Below are positions 41,765 through 50,104 of a stretch of 64,000 bases of DNA, piece after piece. Made by a program: the position numbers and the translations under genes. Numbering within the stretch: the stretch's first letter is position 1; each line of letters opens with the position of its first letter. The stretch is from contig CAZPYJ010000007.1 of the NCBI GenBank assembly GCA_964590645.1, forward strand, positions 62,001-126,000. The letters run 5' to 3'. Source of the DNA: JAGNHN01 sp964590645 (GTDB lineage: Bacteria > Bacteroidota > Bacteroidia > Bacteroidales > JAGNHN01). Under the pieces are notes generated by a model. The model searched no databases, was not told the DNA's origin, and worked only from the letters and a program-made list of their open reading frames with translations.

Positions 41765-42068
41765 CCGGCAAAATCTGAAATATCCCGGTAAAACCGGAAA
41801 TCTCAAACACCTCAAAAATATTCGGACGCAGACAGCACAATTGGAGCTTTCCACCTGCAGCCATCATTTTCTTCTGCGCCAGCAGAAAAACCCGCAATCC
41901 GGAACTGCTAATGTATTCCAGGTCGGAACAACGAAGGATCAGTAAACGCGCTTCCTTCTCCAGCACTTCCAGCACACTGGCTTCAAAAGCAGCTGCTGTT
42001 ACGGTATCCAGTCGCCCTTCAATGTCCATCAGGGTGTAATTCTCCGTTTTTTTGACTTTCGTATTCAT
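41748..42068 (-). CDS. STAS-domain anti-sigma factor antagonist (RsbV-like)
   Basis: 106 residues, a free-standing STAS domain: TLMDIEGRLDTVTAAAFEAS, then LILRCSDLEYISSSGLRVFL with the serine cluster SSS at the usual phospho-acceptor site, then KKMMAAGGKLQLCC and NIFEVFEISGFTGIFQIL. Length and motifs are those of RsbV/SpoIIAA-type antagonists. It starts 12 bases after an ABC ATPase that carries an HATPase-like tail. In known systems STAS proteins either switch RsbW-type kinases or, like MlaB, bind an ABC ATPase directly; both are possible here. Confidence 0.92.
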   Translation of the reverse strand: MNTKVKKTENYTLMDIEGRLDTVTAAAFEASVLEVLEKEARLLILRCSDLEYISSSGLRVFLLAQKKMMAAGGKLQLCCLRPNIFEVFEISGFTGIFQILPDDAGL

Positions 42069-42080
42069 TGAAATCTCTTT

Positions 42081-43163
42081 TTATGATGATTTAATCGTAA
42101 GTGTAAGCTTGTTTATTCCTTCTTCAAAAACATAATCCACATTTTGGCAACGGGCCCTGATGATCCGGATGCCCAGCTCATCTTCCGCCAGAGATTCGTT
42201 GAGGGGATGAAAGGCTTCTCCCTGCCTCGATATGAGAAGCTTGATGTTGCCCGCCTTTTCTTCGTAGGATACACGAATTTGGATGTTTTCGTAATCGGGC
42301 TGAAGCAGCAGCACCTCTTCCAATACAGACTGCGTGCGTTCTGCAGACCGAAGGGGAATAAAATGCTTCTCACAGAATTGCAGCACTTTCGCCTGCAGAG
42401 CATAGAGGTCATAGTCCTTTGAATGAATCGCCAGATCGAGGCTGCGGATGCGGTGTATAAATGCTTTTGTTTTTTCTTTCTGCGGATGATGGAAGATTTG
42501 ATCGGGAGGGCCTTCTTCGTAGATAACTCCTTCATCCATATAAAAAACACGGGATGAAATATTGCGGGCAAATTCCATTTCGTGGGTCACGATGAGCATT
42601 GTCATTCCCTGCTGCGAAAGCCTGCGGATCACTGCCAGAACTTCACTTACCATAGTAGGGTCCAACGCTGAGGTTGGCTCATCAAACAGCAGAATATCCG
42701 GATCCATCGCCATACATCGGGCGATGGCCACACGCTGTTTCTGTCCGCCGGATAGCGCCTCCGGCAGGCTGTATGCTTTCTCTGCCAGTCCGACCAGTTT
42801 GAGCAATTCCATTGCCCTTGCTTCTGCCTTGGGCCTGGATATTTTCTTGAGCTTAATGGGGGCAATGCTTATGTTTTCCAAGACATTAAGATGCGCATAA
42901 AGGTTGAATGATTGAAAGACCATTCCCATTTTTTGCCGCACCAGGGCGATATCCGTTTGTTTGTTGAGGATAGAGAGACCATCAATAATGATTTTGCCCG
43001 AAGTAGGTTGTTCCAGAAGATTCAGGCATCTGAGCAAGGTACTCTTACCCGTGCCTGATGGCCCGATGATGGAAACGATTTCTCCGCGCCGGATCTCTGC
43101 ATCAATCTGCTTCAGCACTTCCAGGCTGCCGAAATGCTTTGAAAGTTTTTCTATCCGGATCAT
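42081..43163 (-). CDS. amino-acid-type ABC ATPase fused to a degenerate RsbW-like HATPase domain
   Basis: 360 residues. Residues 1-238 are a GlnQ/HisP-type ATPase with every motif intact: Walker A GPSGTGKST near 33, LSGGQKQRVAIARCMAMDP near 136, ILLFDEPTSALDP near 157 and IVTHEMEFAR. Residues 240-360 align by eye with the RsbW-like protein encoded at 34471: VLEEVLLLQPDYE (280-292) matches the N-box region and ELGIRIIRARCQNVDYVFEEG (split at 329-349) the G2 region. The N-box Asn and G1 Asp are replaced (Leu and Arg), so this tail probably cannot bind ATP normally and may only dock the STAS protein. It overlaps the upstream permease gene by 4 bases. Confidence 0.85.
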   Translation of the reverse strand: MIRIEKLSKHFGSLEVLKQIDAEIRRGEIVSIIGPSGTGKSTLLRCLNLLEQPTSGKIIIDGLSILNKQTDIALVRQKMGMVFQSFNLYAHLNVLENISIAPIKLKKISRPKAEARAMELLKLVGLAEKAYSLPEALSGGQKQRVAIARCMAMDPDILLFDEPTSALDPTMVSEVLAVIRRLSQQGMTMLIVTHEMEFARNISSRVFYMDEGVIYEEGPPDQIFHHPQKEKTKAFIHRIRSLDLAIHSKDYDLYALQAKVLQFCEKHFIPLRSAERTQSVLEEVLLLQPDYENIQIRVSYEEKAGNIKLLISRQGEAFHPLNESLAEDELGIRIIRARCQNVDYVFEEGINKLTLTIKSS

Positions 43164-45460
43164 ACAGCTGCTTTTTTAAGTCTCTTCTGAGTCCTTTTCA
43201 GGGGATTCACACTGATTTCCATACGATCCAGCATAAGGGCAAGAACCCAGGCAAGGATGATATAAATGGCTGCGGCCAGCAAAAGCGGGAAGAAGGCGTC
43301 GAAGGTCCGGCTGCGTATGATATCGCTGGCTTTGGTAAGGTCTTCCACGGCAATATAGCCCACCACGGAGGTCATCTTCAGCAAGGAGATGAATTCCCCT
43401 TTATACACCGGAAGAATGCGGCGCAGGGCTTGCGGTGCAATTATGTGGATGAATGTCTGGACGGGAGAGAAGCCCGAGGCGATGCCGGCCTCCTTTTGTC
43501 CGTGATCCACGCTCTCAATGCCACTGCGGAACATTTCCGAAACGTAGGCGGCAAAGTTGATCCCGAAAGCGATCACAGCGACCAGGACCGCATTAATATT
43601 CACGGAAGAAAAAATCACATAATAGATGATCATCAGCAATACCAGCACAGGGGTGCCCCGGATCAGGGAGATGAAGCTCCTGGCAGGATTACTCAGCCAT
43701 TTTTTCTCCGACATTCGCATAAAGCATACCCCGCCTCCCAGCAGGGTACCGCTGAAGGCGGCCAGAATAGTGATGAGCAGGGTGACCCATAAGCCTTTCA
43801 GGATCATCAGGTAGCGTTTCTCCTTCAGCAGATTGCGTTCCACGCCATCCACAAGGGATGCCCAGAAACCTGAACCGACAGGATCTTCAGTATCTCCGAT
43901 TACCGCATAAGCAGCCAGGTCCGCTTTCTTTGCGATAACCGCAGTTCTGAAGCGCACATATTCATCCGAAAACGCAATCTTTTCTGCCCTTTCCTCTGTA
44001 ATGGCCATCCCGTCGGCAATCATATCCACCTTGCCTGAGGAGAGGGCGGCAATCAGGCTTGAAAATTCAAGGGTGTGAAAGCGGGGCGTATATCCTGCAA
44101 AGGCCGCAAAACCGCTGATCAATTCAATATCGAATCCTACATAGCGTCCTTCTTTCACAGCCACATAGGGAAGGTCATTCACCGAGACTCCCACATTCAG
44201 GACCTTTCCATCTTCAGGATATGTAAATTCCGGCATTTCAGCCATTTCGGCATCCTCTTCAAACCATTTTTGATAGAGGGCATCGTAGACGCCATTCTCC
44301 CTGACAACGACCAGATACTGATTGAAAGTTATTCTCAAATCAGGGTTTTGCTTGTGAAATCCAATTCCCAGGGGCAATTCCAGCACATCATCGCTAAAGA
44401 GCCCCAGATTGTCATTCTTTCCGAGGATGAGCATTGCGGTGCTGCGGTCCAGCATTATCGCATCTGCCTTTCCGCTTTGCAGGGAGAGGATCATATCGGG
44501 AATATTCGAGAAGCGCAATACAATCGCCTGCGGGTGATGCTCCTGCAGCCAGGCATCGTGCACGGTTCCCGTTAAGACGCCCACTTTTCTGCCTTGCATA
44601 TCCTCCAGGACAGCCATATGCTGAGGATGAGCGGGAAGCTCCACCATTGCTTCCTCTTCGAGCGAGGCCGGTGCAGACGAGGCTTTCACCAGGGCTGCCA
44701 AGCCGCCGGCATAATAGCTTTCTGAGAAAAGCACCTGTTTGGCGCGTTCTTCTGTAATGGACAGACCGGCTCCGATCATATCCACTTTTCCGGAGATGAG
44801 GGCGGGAAGCATCGCCCCGAATTCCATATTCACCACCTTGAGCGGTCTTTTCAGGTGGGCAGCAATCCGCATTGCAAATTCAATGTCAAAGCCTGTGATC
44901 TCGCCTCCTGTCCTGACGAATGCCATTGGTTCTGTGACGGCTGCCGTTCCGAATACCAGCGGCTCACCTTCCTCTGCCACAGTGATTTCCGGCATTTCAC
45001 CCGGCGGGCCGTCCTCCGGCAACCAGCGCTTCAGCATTTCATCGTACAATCCATCCTCCCTGAGCGATTGCAGGGTTTCGTCAATGGCCAGTTTTAAGGC
45101 GGTTTCTCCTTTGCCTACGGCAAAACCGTAATGATCAGGCACAAGTATTTCATTGATGACGTATAGTCCGGGATCTTTTCCGGCAATGTTCTTTAACACT
45201 GGAAGGTCGTACACTGCGGCATCTGCTTTTCCGGCAGTTACAGCGAGCGCACAATCATACACACTGTTGAAATAGGCAAAGTGTGCATCGGAGAATCTTT
45301 GCAAAACAAACTGATCGGCCACTGTTCCTGAAGGAACGGCAAAGGTTTTCCCACCCGTAAGGGAGGTGAGGTCTTTGAATTCCTCCTTCGATGTATGGCA
45401 GGCAATTAAAAACAAGAAGAGGGAGAAGAGGAGGGTTCTTGCGTATCGGGCAGTGGTCAT
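43160..45460 (-). CDS. polar amino-acid ABC binding-protein/permease fusion
   Basis: 766-residue lipoprotein (lipobox FLIAC, Cys 21). In order: a lone second half of an SBP_bac_3 domain (35-148, ending YDEMLKRWLPED), a complete SBP_bac_3 domain (167-402, with GFDIEFAMRIAAHLKRP and LYQKWFEED), a lone first half (418-510, GFDIELISGF, GKVDMIADGMAITEERAEKI), and a HisM/GlnP-type permease (about 540-750) with the ATPase-contact loop EAGIASGFSPVQTFIHIIAP. The binding halves therefore read C, N-C, N. The permease forms the transporter with the ATPase encoded 4 bases overlapping downstream. Substrate class is probably polar amino acids. Confidence 0.9.
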   Translation of the reverse strand: MTTARYARTLLFSLFLFLIACHTSKEEFKDLTSLTGGKTFAVPSGTVADQFVLQRFSDAHFAYFNSVYDCALAVTAGKADAAVYDLPVLKNIAGKDPGLYVINEILVPDHYGFAVGKGETALKLAIDETLQSLREDGLYDEMLKRWLPEDGPPGEMPEITVAEEGEPLVFGTAAVTEPMAFVRTGGEITGFDIEFAMRIAAHLKRPLKVVNMEFGAMLPALISGKVDMIGAGLSITEERAKQVLFSESYYAGGLAALVKASSAPASLEEEAMVELPAHPQHMAVLEDMQGRKVGVLTGTVHDAWLQEHHPQAIVLRFSNIPDMILSLQSGKADAIMLDRSTAMLILGKNDNLGLFSDDVLELPLGIGFHKQNPDLRITFNQYLVVVRENGVYDALYQKWFEEDAEMAEMPEFTYPEDGKVLNVGVSVNDLPYVAVKEGRYVGFDIELISGFAAFAGYTPRFHTLEFSSLIAALSSGKVDMIADGMAITEERAEKIAFSDEYVRFRTAVIAKKADLAAYAVIGDTEDPVGSGFWASLVDGVERNLLKEKRYLMILKGLWVTLLITILAAFSGTLLGGGVCFMRMSEKKWLSNPARSFISLIRGTPVLVLLMIIYYVIFSSVNINAVLVAVIAFGINFAAYVSEMFRSGIESVDHGQKEAGIASGFSPVQTFIHIIAPQALRRILPVYKGEFISLLKMTSVVGYIAVEDLTKASDIIRSRTFDAFFPLLLAAAIYIILAWVLALMLDRMEISVNPLKRTQKRLKKAAV

Positions 45461-45581
45461 TCTTGTGTGGGTTTAGCAGTAGAGTAGCAGGAAATGTATC
45501 CCTGGCAAGGCATTGACGGTCCATTTCAAGAAACCAAATGTAGGGGATTTCTGTGATCTGGGCTATGCAGAAATGCATTAA

Positions 45582-46451
45582 TCAATGGGTATTTCCTTCC
45601 CTCGGAAGCATCATTAGCCGGGCCGGAATAGGATAGGGGCGCATCTTGCTGCGGAAGGCCTTGATGCGGGATGGGCTGAAAGCCCGGAAAGGAATATTCA
45701 TCTCCAGCAAATCGATGTTCTTGACCATACTGAGCTTGGAAGCATTCCATTTTTTTATTTCGCCATCCACTATTGCCTCCCTGGGAGAAGTAAAGCATTC
45801 CTGCAAATTACAGACAATGAAGCCCGAATCAAAAGGGGTGGAACTATCCCAAAACACCAGTCTTTTGAAGCCTGCCCAGTAAAGAAATACTTCTGCTTCG
45901 GTCAGCCTGAGCTGCCTGGCTGTCTCCTGATGGGTTTTCCGTATATACTTACCCTGCCCGTGCGTCCAACCGTATTCCTCCCTGTTTACCGAAAAGCGCT
46001 CAGCTTCGAAGGGAAGCACCCATAGCAGATATATCCGTAATTGTCTGTATGCTTTGAAGCGCCGGGTCATCTCATCCACCGTGATATCACTCACCTGTAC
46101 TTCAATGGCGATGCGTGTTCCTTTCCGGGTTACCAGAAAAATATCCGGGCGCAATTCCGGTCCCAGGCCCCGATACTCTGCTTCCAGCAGCCTGAAAGCA
46201 TTGCTGTGTTCCCTGCGCAGGTACTCCAGTATTTGTGCTTTGGTTTGAAGGTGCAGCAGGCTTTCTCCCGCCCGGTAACAGCCTGTCGTCCCAGACTTGT
46301 GCTTGAAGTGTCCTATGACTACACCAGCCGCAGATTTATGGTGGATCACTTCTGCACCGCATTCCGGACAATAGTATTTTTCTTCCGTTCGCTTGCGGAT
46401 CGACTGGCCTGCCACCAGTTTCTGGTCTGTTGCACGGATGGCTGTCAACAT
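45582..46451 (-). CDS. CoiA-like competence/nuclease protein
   Basis: 289 residues from the ATG at 46451. An N-terminal zinc-binding part (YYCPECGAEVIHHK, then HFKHKSG) is followed by HLQTKAQILEYL and a restriction-endonuclease-like core PDIFLVTRKGTRIAIEVQVS (D, then E-x-Q). This is the CoiA layout, in which the protein helps to process transforming DNA in competent bacteria. In Bacteroidota its role is not established. It stands alone, 121 bases upstream of the leftward ABC/STAS operon. Confidence 0.8.
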   Translation of the reverse strand: MLTAIRATDQKLVAGQSIRKRTEEKYYCPECGAEVIHHKSAAGVVIGHFKHKSGTTGCYRAGESLLHLQTKAQILEYLRREHSNAFRLLEAEYRGLGPELRPDIFLVTRKGTRIAIEVQVSDITVDEMTRRFKAYRQLRIYLLWVLPFEAERFSVNREEYGWTHGQGKYIRKTHQETARQLRLTEAEVFLYWAGFKRLVFWDSSTPFDSGFIVCNLQECFTSPREAIVDGEIKKWNASKLSMVKNIDLLEMNIPFRAFSPSRIKAFRSKMRPYPIPARLMMLPREGNTH

Positions 46452-46548
46452 CTTTGATGCTTCCTGAAAAAGAACAATTATACGCATTCATAAGAAAGGG
46501 TTACAAGGGACGCCCGCTTTTCTAGGGGGGATGCTGCGTGGAAAATGT

Positions 46549-46556
46549 ATTTTTGC
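46549..46556 (+). promoter_or_regulatory. Bacteroidota -7 box, DUF454 gene
   Basis: TATTTTTG, ending only 7 bases before the ATG at 46564, implying an almost leaderless transcript. Confidence 0.45.
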
Positions 46557-46563
46557 CCGCAGA

Positions 46564-46929
46564 ATGAAGAAGGTCTTGTTCATATTCCTTGGGATGCTTT
46601 CCCTGTTTTTAGGTGCTTTGGGTGTGGTGCTTCCCGGTTTACCCACGACCCCTTTCGTGTTGCTGACAGCCTACCTTTTCGCTCAGGTTTCGCCACGTCT
46701 GCATCGTTGGCTGCTCACTCGGGCCTACCTCGGAAAATATATCCGGGATTATCAGGAAAAGGGAGGCATAAACAGACGCACCCGATTTTATTCTGTTATA
46801 ATAATGTGGACGATGATCCTGATATCAGCCTGGTTTTATATGCCTTCTCCGGAAGGACAAATGATTTTCACTGTATTGGGGGTCACCGGTACTGCCTTTA
46901 TGGGGTTCATTGTGCCTGGCCAGAAATAG
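46564..46929 (+). CDS. DUF454 (YbaN-like) inner-membrane protein
   Basis: 121 residues with three or four membrane segments. The family signature is clear near the start: LGALGVVLPGLPTTPFVLL followed by FAQVSPRLHRWLL and YIRDYQEKGGI. The function of DUF454 proteins is unknown. The ATG at 46564 follows a -7 box by 7 bases; an upstream in-frame start would lie upstream of that promoter and is not used. It converges on uvrB with a 7-base gap. Confidence 0.88.
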   Translation: MKKVLFIFLGMLSLFLGALGVVLPGLPTTPFVLLTAYLFAQVSPRLHRWLLTRAYLGKYIRDYQEKGGINRRTRFYSVIIMWTMILISAWFYMPSPEGQMIFTVLGVTGTAFMGFIVPGQK

Positions 46930-46936
46930 GTCAGGC

Positions 46937-48958
46937 TTAATGCTTTGCCTTGAGTTTTTCCTGCAGCCGCAGCATTTCATCCCTGAGCCGGGCTGCTTCC
47001 ACAAAATCCAGGTTCTTCACTACGCCTTCCATATCCTTTTTGATCTTCTGGATGGCGGCCTCCAGGGCTTCTCGGCTCATATATGCTTCTACAGGGTCTG
47101 CGGCAATCTGTCCCGGGCTGGCACCGATGTATGCTTTCTGCCCGCTTCGCGCATCTGCCACAGCCGTCTGTCCCATTATGGATTCAATCGATTTGATAAT
47201 CTGTCGCGGAGTAATACCGTGCTTCTCGTTGTATGCCAGCTGCTTCTCTCTTCGTCGCAAAGTTTCGTCCATTGTCCTTCGCATCGAATCCGTGATCTTA
47301 TCGGCATACATAATCACCTTGCTGTTCAGGTTGCGCGCGGCACGTCCCGCCGTCTGGGTAAGGGAGCGTTCAGAACGCAGGAAGCCTTCTTTGTCTGCAT
47401 CCAGGATGGCGACCAGAGAAACTTCCGGCAGGTCAAGGCCCTCACGAAGGAGGTTGACACCAACAAGCACGTCATACACGCCCATTCTCAGATCCCGCAT
47501 AATCTCCACCCTTTCCAGGGTATCCACGTCAGAATGGATGTAACTGGCCTTAATGCTTATGTTGTGCAGATAGCGTGTCAGTTCTTCCGCCATTCTTTTT
47601 GTCAGGGTGGTCACCAATACCCTTTCCCCCCTTTTGATCACGATTTCCACTTCCTCCAGAAGGTCGTCGATCTGGTTCAGGCTGGGCCTTACCTCAATAA
47701 GGGGATCAGGAAGTCCGGTAGGGCGAATCACCTGTTCCACCACCACGCCTTCACACTTCTGGAGTTCATATTCTGCCGGGGTTGCACTCACAAAAATGAG
47801 CTGGTTCACCATCGCTTCAAACTCGTCGAATTTCAAGGGGCGGTTGTCCAGGGCAGAAGGAAGTCGAAAACCGTACTCCACCAGGGTCTGCTTCCGCGAG
47901 CGATCTCCGCCGTACATTGCCCTGACCTGGGGAATAGTCACGTGGCTTTCATCGATGACCATCAGATAATCATCCGGAAAGTAATCCAGCAGGCAGAAAG
48001 GGCGGGAACCCTGGCTGCGTCCGTCAAAATAGCGTGAATAGTTCTCAATGCCGCTGCAATAACCCAACTCGCGAAGCATCTCCAGGTCATAGCTGACCCT
48101 GTCCTCCAGCCGTTTGGCTTCCAGATGCTTTCCGATTTCTCTGAAGTAGGCCACCTGTTTCACCATATCGTCCTGAATCTGGTAAATGCTCTCCTGCATC
48201 TTGTCTTTGGAGGTCACAAAAATGTTGGCGGGGAAAATGCGGATTTGCTCGTGGGCTTCCAGTTTGGATCCACTCAGGGGGTCGATGGTTTCCAGAGCCT
48301 CAATCTCATCTCCCCAGAAAACAATACGGTATGCGAAATCGGCATAGGCTGGAAAGATATCCACCGTATCTCCCTGCACCCGAAAGCTGCCCCTGCCAAA
48401 ATCTGCTGCAGTGCGGTTATAGAGGCTTTGCACGAAACGATGCAGAAGTTGGTTACGGGAAACAATGTCTCCCTTCTTCAGGTACACCACATTATTGGTA
48501 AAATCATCAGGATTGCCGATGCCGTAGATGCAGCTTACCGAGGAAACCACAATCACATCTTCCCGGCCCGAGAGCAGGGCTGAGGTAGCACTCAGGCGAA
48601 GCTTTTCAATTTCTTCATTGATAGAGAGGTCCTTTTCAATATAGGTATTGCTTACCGGAAGAAAGGCCTCAGGCTGATAGTAGTCATAGTAAGAAACAAA
48701 GTACTCCACGGCATTCTCCGGAAAGAACTGTTTGAACTCCCCATACAGCTGTGCTGCCAGTGTTTTATTGTGGCTCAATACCAGGGTAGGGCGTTGCACC
48801 TCTTGAATCACATTGGCTATGGAGAAAGTCTTTCCACTTCCGGTCACACCCAGAAGGGTCTGGGCCACATCGCCCCGTTCAATTCCTTCCACCAGTTGCC
48901 GGATGGCTTCCGGCTGGTCGCCTGTAGGATGATACTCAGAAGTCAGTTTGAATTTCAA
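46937..48958 (-). CDS. uvrB: excinuclease ABC subunit B
   Basis: Damage-verifying helicase of nucleotide excision repair, 673 residues, the normal length. Walker A GVTGSGKTFSIANV is near residue 39, followed by the beta-hairpin region YYDYYQPEAFLP, DESHVTIPQVRAMYGGD, the helicase motifs GVNLLREGLDLPEVSLVAIL and QTAGRAARNLNSKVIMYAD, and a C-terminal UVR domain (about 630-670, MEGVVKNLDFVEAARLRDEM) that contacts UvrC. It is the last gene of the leftward mutL operon, 9 bases after the EEP-family gene. Confidence 0.98.
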   Translation of the reverse strand: MKFKLTSEYHPTGDQPEAIRQLVEGIERGDVAQTLLGVTGSGKTFSIANVIQEVQRPTLVLSHNKTLAAQLYGEFKQFFPENAVEYFVSYYDYYQPEAFLPVSNTYIEKDLSINEEIEKLRLSATSALLSGREDVIVVSSVSCIYGIGNPDDFTNNVVYLKKGDIVSRNQLLHRFVQSLYNRTAADFGRGSFRVQGDTVDIFPAYADFAYRIVFWGDEIEALETIDPLSGSKLEAHEQIRIFPANIFVTSKDKMQESIYQIQDDMVKQVAYFREIGKHLEAKRLEDRVSYDLEMLRELGYCSGIENYSRYFDGRSQGSRPFCLLDYFPDDYLMVIDESHVTIPQVRAMYGGDRSRKQTLVEYGFRLPSALDNRPLKFDEFEAMVNQLIFVSATPAEYELQKCEGVVVEQVIRPTGLPDPLIEVRPSLNQIDDLLEEVEIVIKRGERVLVTTLTKRMAEELTRYLHNISIKASYIHSDVDTLERVEIMRDLRMGVYDVLVGVNLLREGLDLPEVSLVAILDADKEGFLRSERSLTQTAGRAARNLNSKVIMYADKITDSMRRTMDETLRRREKQLAYNEKHGITPRQIIKSIESIMGQTAVADARSGQKAYIGASPGQIAADPVEAYMSREALEAAIQKIKKDMEGVVKNLDFVEAARLRDEMLRLQEKLKAKH

Positions 48959-48967
48959 AACGCTGGA

Positions 48968-50104
48968 TTATTGTTTCTGCAATATACTCAGAATGGATTT
49001 GTGGTCACTTCCGGCTGAACCCTGTGTTGTAAAGTTGGATGCCTTAAAATCAGGACTATAAAGAACAAAGTCAATCCGATAGGAAGGAAAGGTTCCTTTA
49101 TAGGTTCTGCCCATTCCCTGTCCTGATTCCATAAATGCATCTTTCATTCCCCGGCTTAGTACGCGGTAGGCGTAGCTGGCAGGAGTATCATTGAAGTCAC
49201 CGCAAATCAGGACGGGATAAGGTGAGGCATCAATGTATTTTCGGAGGGTGTGTGCCTGCCTGGCGCGAATAATAAAGCCTTTTTTCAGCTTGGATAGAAG
49301 ATTGCGGGTAGCCCGCTTGAAATCTCTTGTATCTTGCTCAGAAACAAGCCTTTGAAAAAAGAAGTAATCGTCCTGGGCAAAATAATACGAAACAAGATGC
49401 AGATTAAAGATGCGCAGTGTGTCCTGGCCATATAGCACATCGGTAAGCAGGGCAGGGGGGGATGGGGCAGGGAGTATGATCTCCTCTTTATGGAGTACAG
49501 GCAATCTGGTGAAGGTGGCAATGCCGTATGCGTGTTCCCTTCTTTCCGTTTGATAAGCAATGTGGTCTTCGCTAAACCCCCCTTTTGCCCTTACTTCTTT
49601 GCGGAGATTGTCTGGGTTCTGGTGATTATTGTAAAACTCCTGCAAACAGAGAATGTCGGGAGCAGCTGCTTCAATTTTTTCCAGCATTTCCTGCTTATTC
49701 TGTTGATCTCCCTTCCAGTCAAAAAAATCAAACATCCTGACATTGAAGGTCATAACGCTCAATGCTTTCGTCTCAGCTGTGGAAGCTTCTGGAAGCCGGA
49801 CCTGGAAATGCCGTAAGAACTGACCATAACCCAGGATCAAGGTACAGAGGGAAATCAGGAAGTACAGACGGAATAGGATCAGCCAGATAAGTACAAAGGT
49901 CAAATTAATCAGGGCAATGAAGGGATAGGCAAGGCCCAGTAAAGCGGGAACGATACTCCATTCTGGGGAAATGCGGGAGGAAAGCAGAGAAGTCAGCAGC
50001 AGCAATACAAAGCCCAGGTTTATGATCAGCAAAACTCTGGTCAAAAAGGAATTCTTTCTGCGGCCGGATGCCGATTTCTTCGACTTTCGTTTTTTGGGCA
50101 TCAC
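48968..50104 (-). CDS. membrane-anchored endonuclease/exonuclease/phosphatase-family protein
   Basis: 378 residues: a basic start, about three membrane segments (near 22-45, 50-75 and 80-98), then an EEP-fold catalytic domain. Motifs: VMTFNVRMFDF (Asn), ILCLQEFYNN (metal-binding Glu), ICGDFNDTPASYAY (Asp/Asn) and GSDHKSILSIL (terminal D-H pair). The fold covers nucleases and phospholipid phosphatases, so the substrate cannot be told. It abuts the second rhomboid gene (no gap) and precedes uvrB. Confidence 0.85.
   Translation of the reverse strand: MMPKKRKSKKSASGRRKNSFLTRVLLIINLGFVLLLLTSLLSSRISPEWSIVPALLGLAYPFIALINLTFVLIWLILFRLYFLISLCTLILGYGQFLRHFQVRLPEASTAETKALSVMTFNVRMFDFFDWKGDQQNKQEMLEKIEAAAPDILCLQEFYNNHQNPDNLRKEVRAKGGFSEDHIAYQTERREHAYGIATFTRLPVLHKEEIILPAPSPPALLTDVLYGQDTLRIFNLHLVSYYFAQDDYFFFQRLVSEQDTRDFKRATRNLLSKLKKGFIIRARQAHTLRKYIDASPYPVLICGDFNDTPASYAYRVLSRGMKDAFMESGQGMGRTYKGTFPSYRIDFVLYSPDFKASNFTTQGSAGSDHKSILSILQKQ

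Noticed and set aside
46910..48037. 375-codon rightward frame antisense to uvrB
   Set aside because: It lies wholly opposite a clear uvrB gene and has no recognisable protein features.
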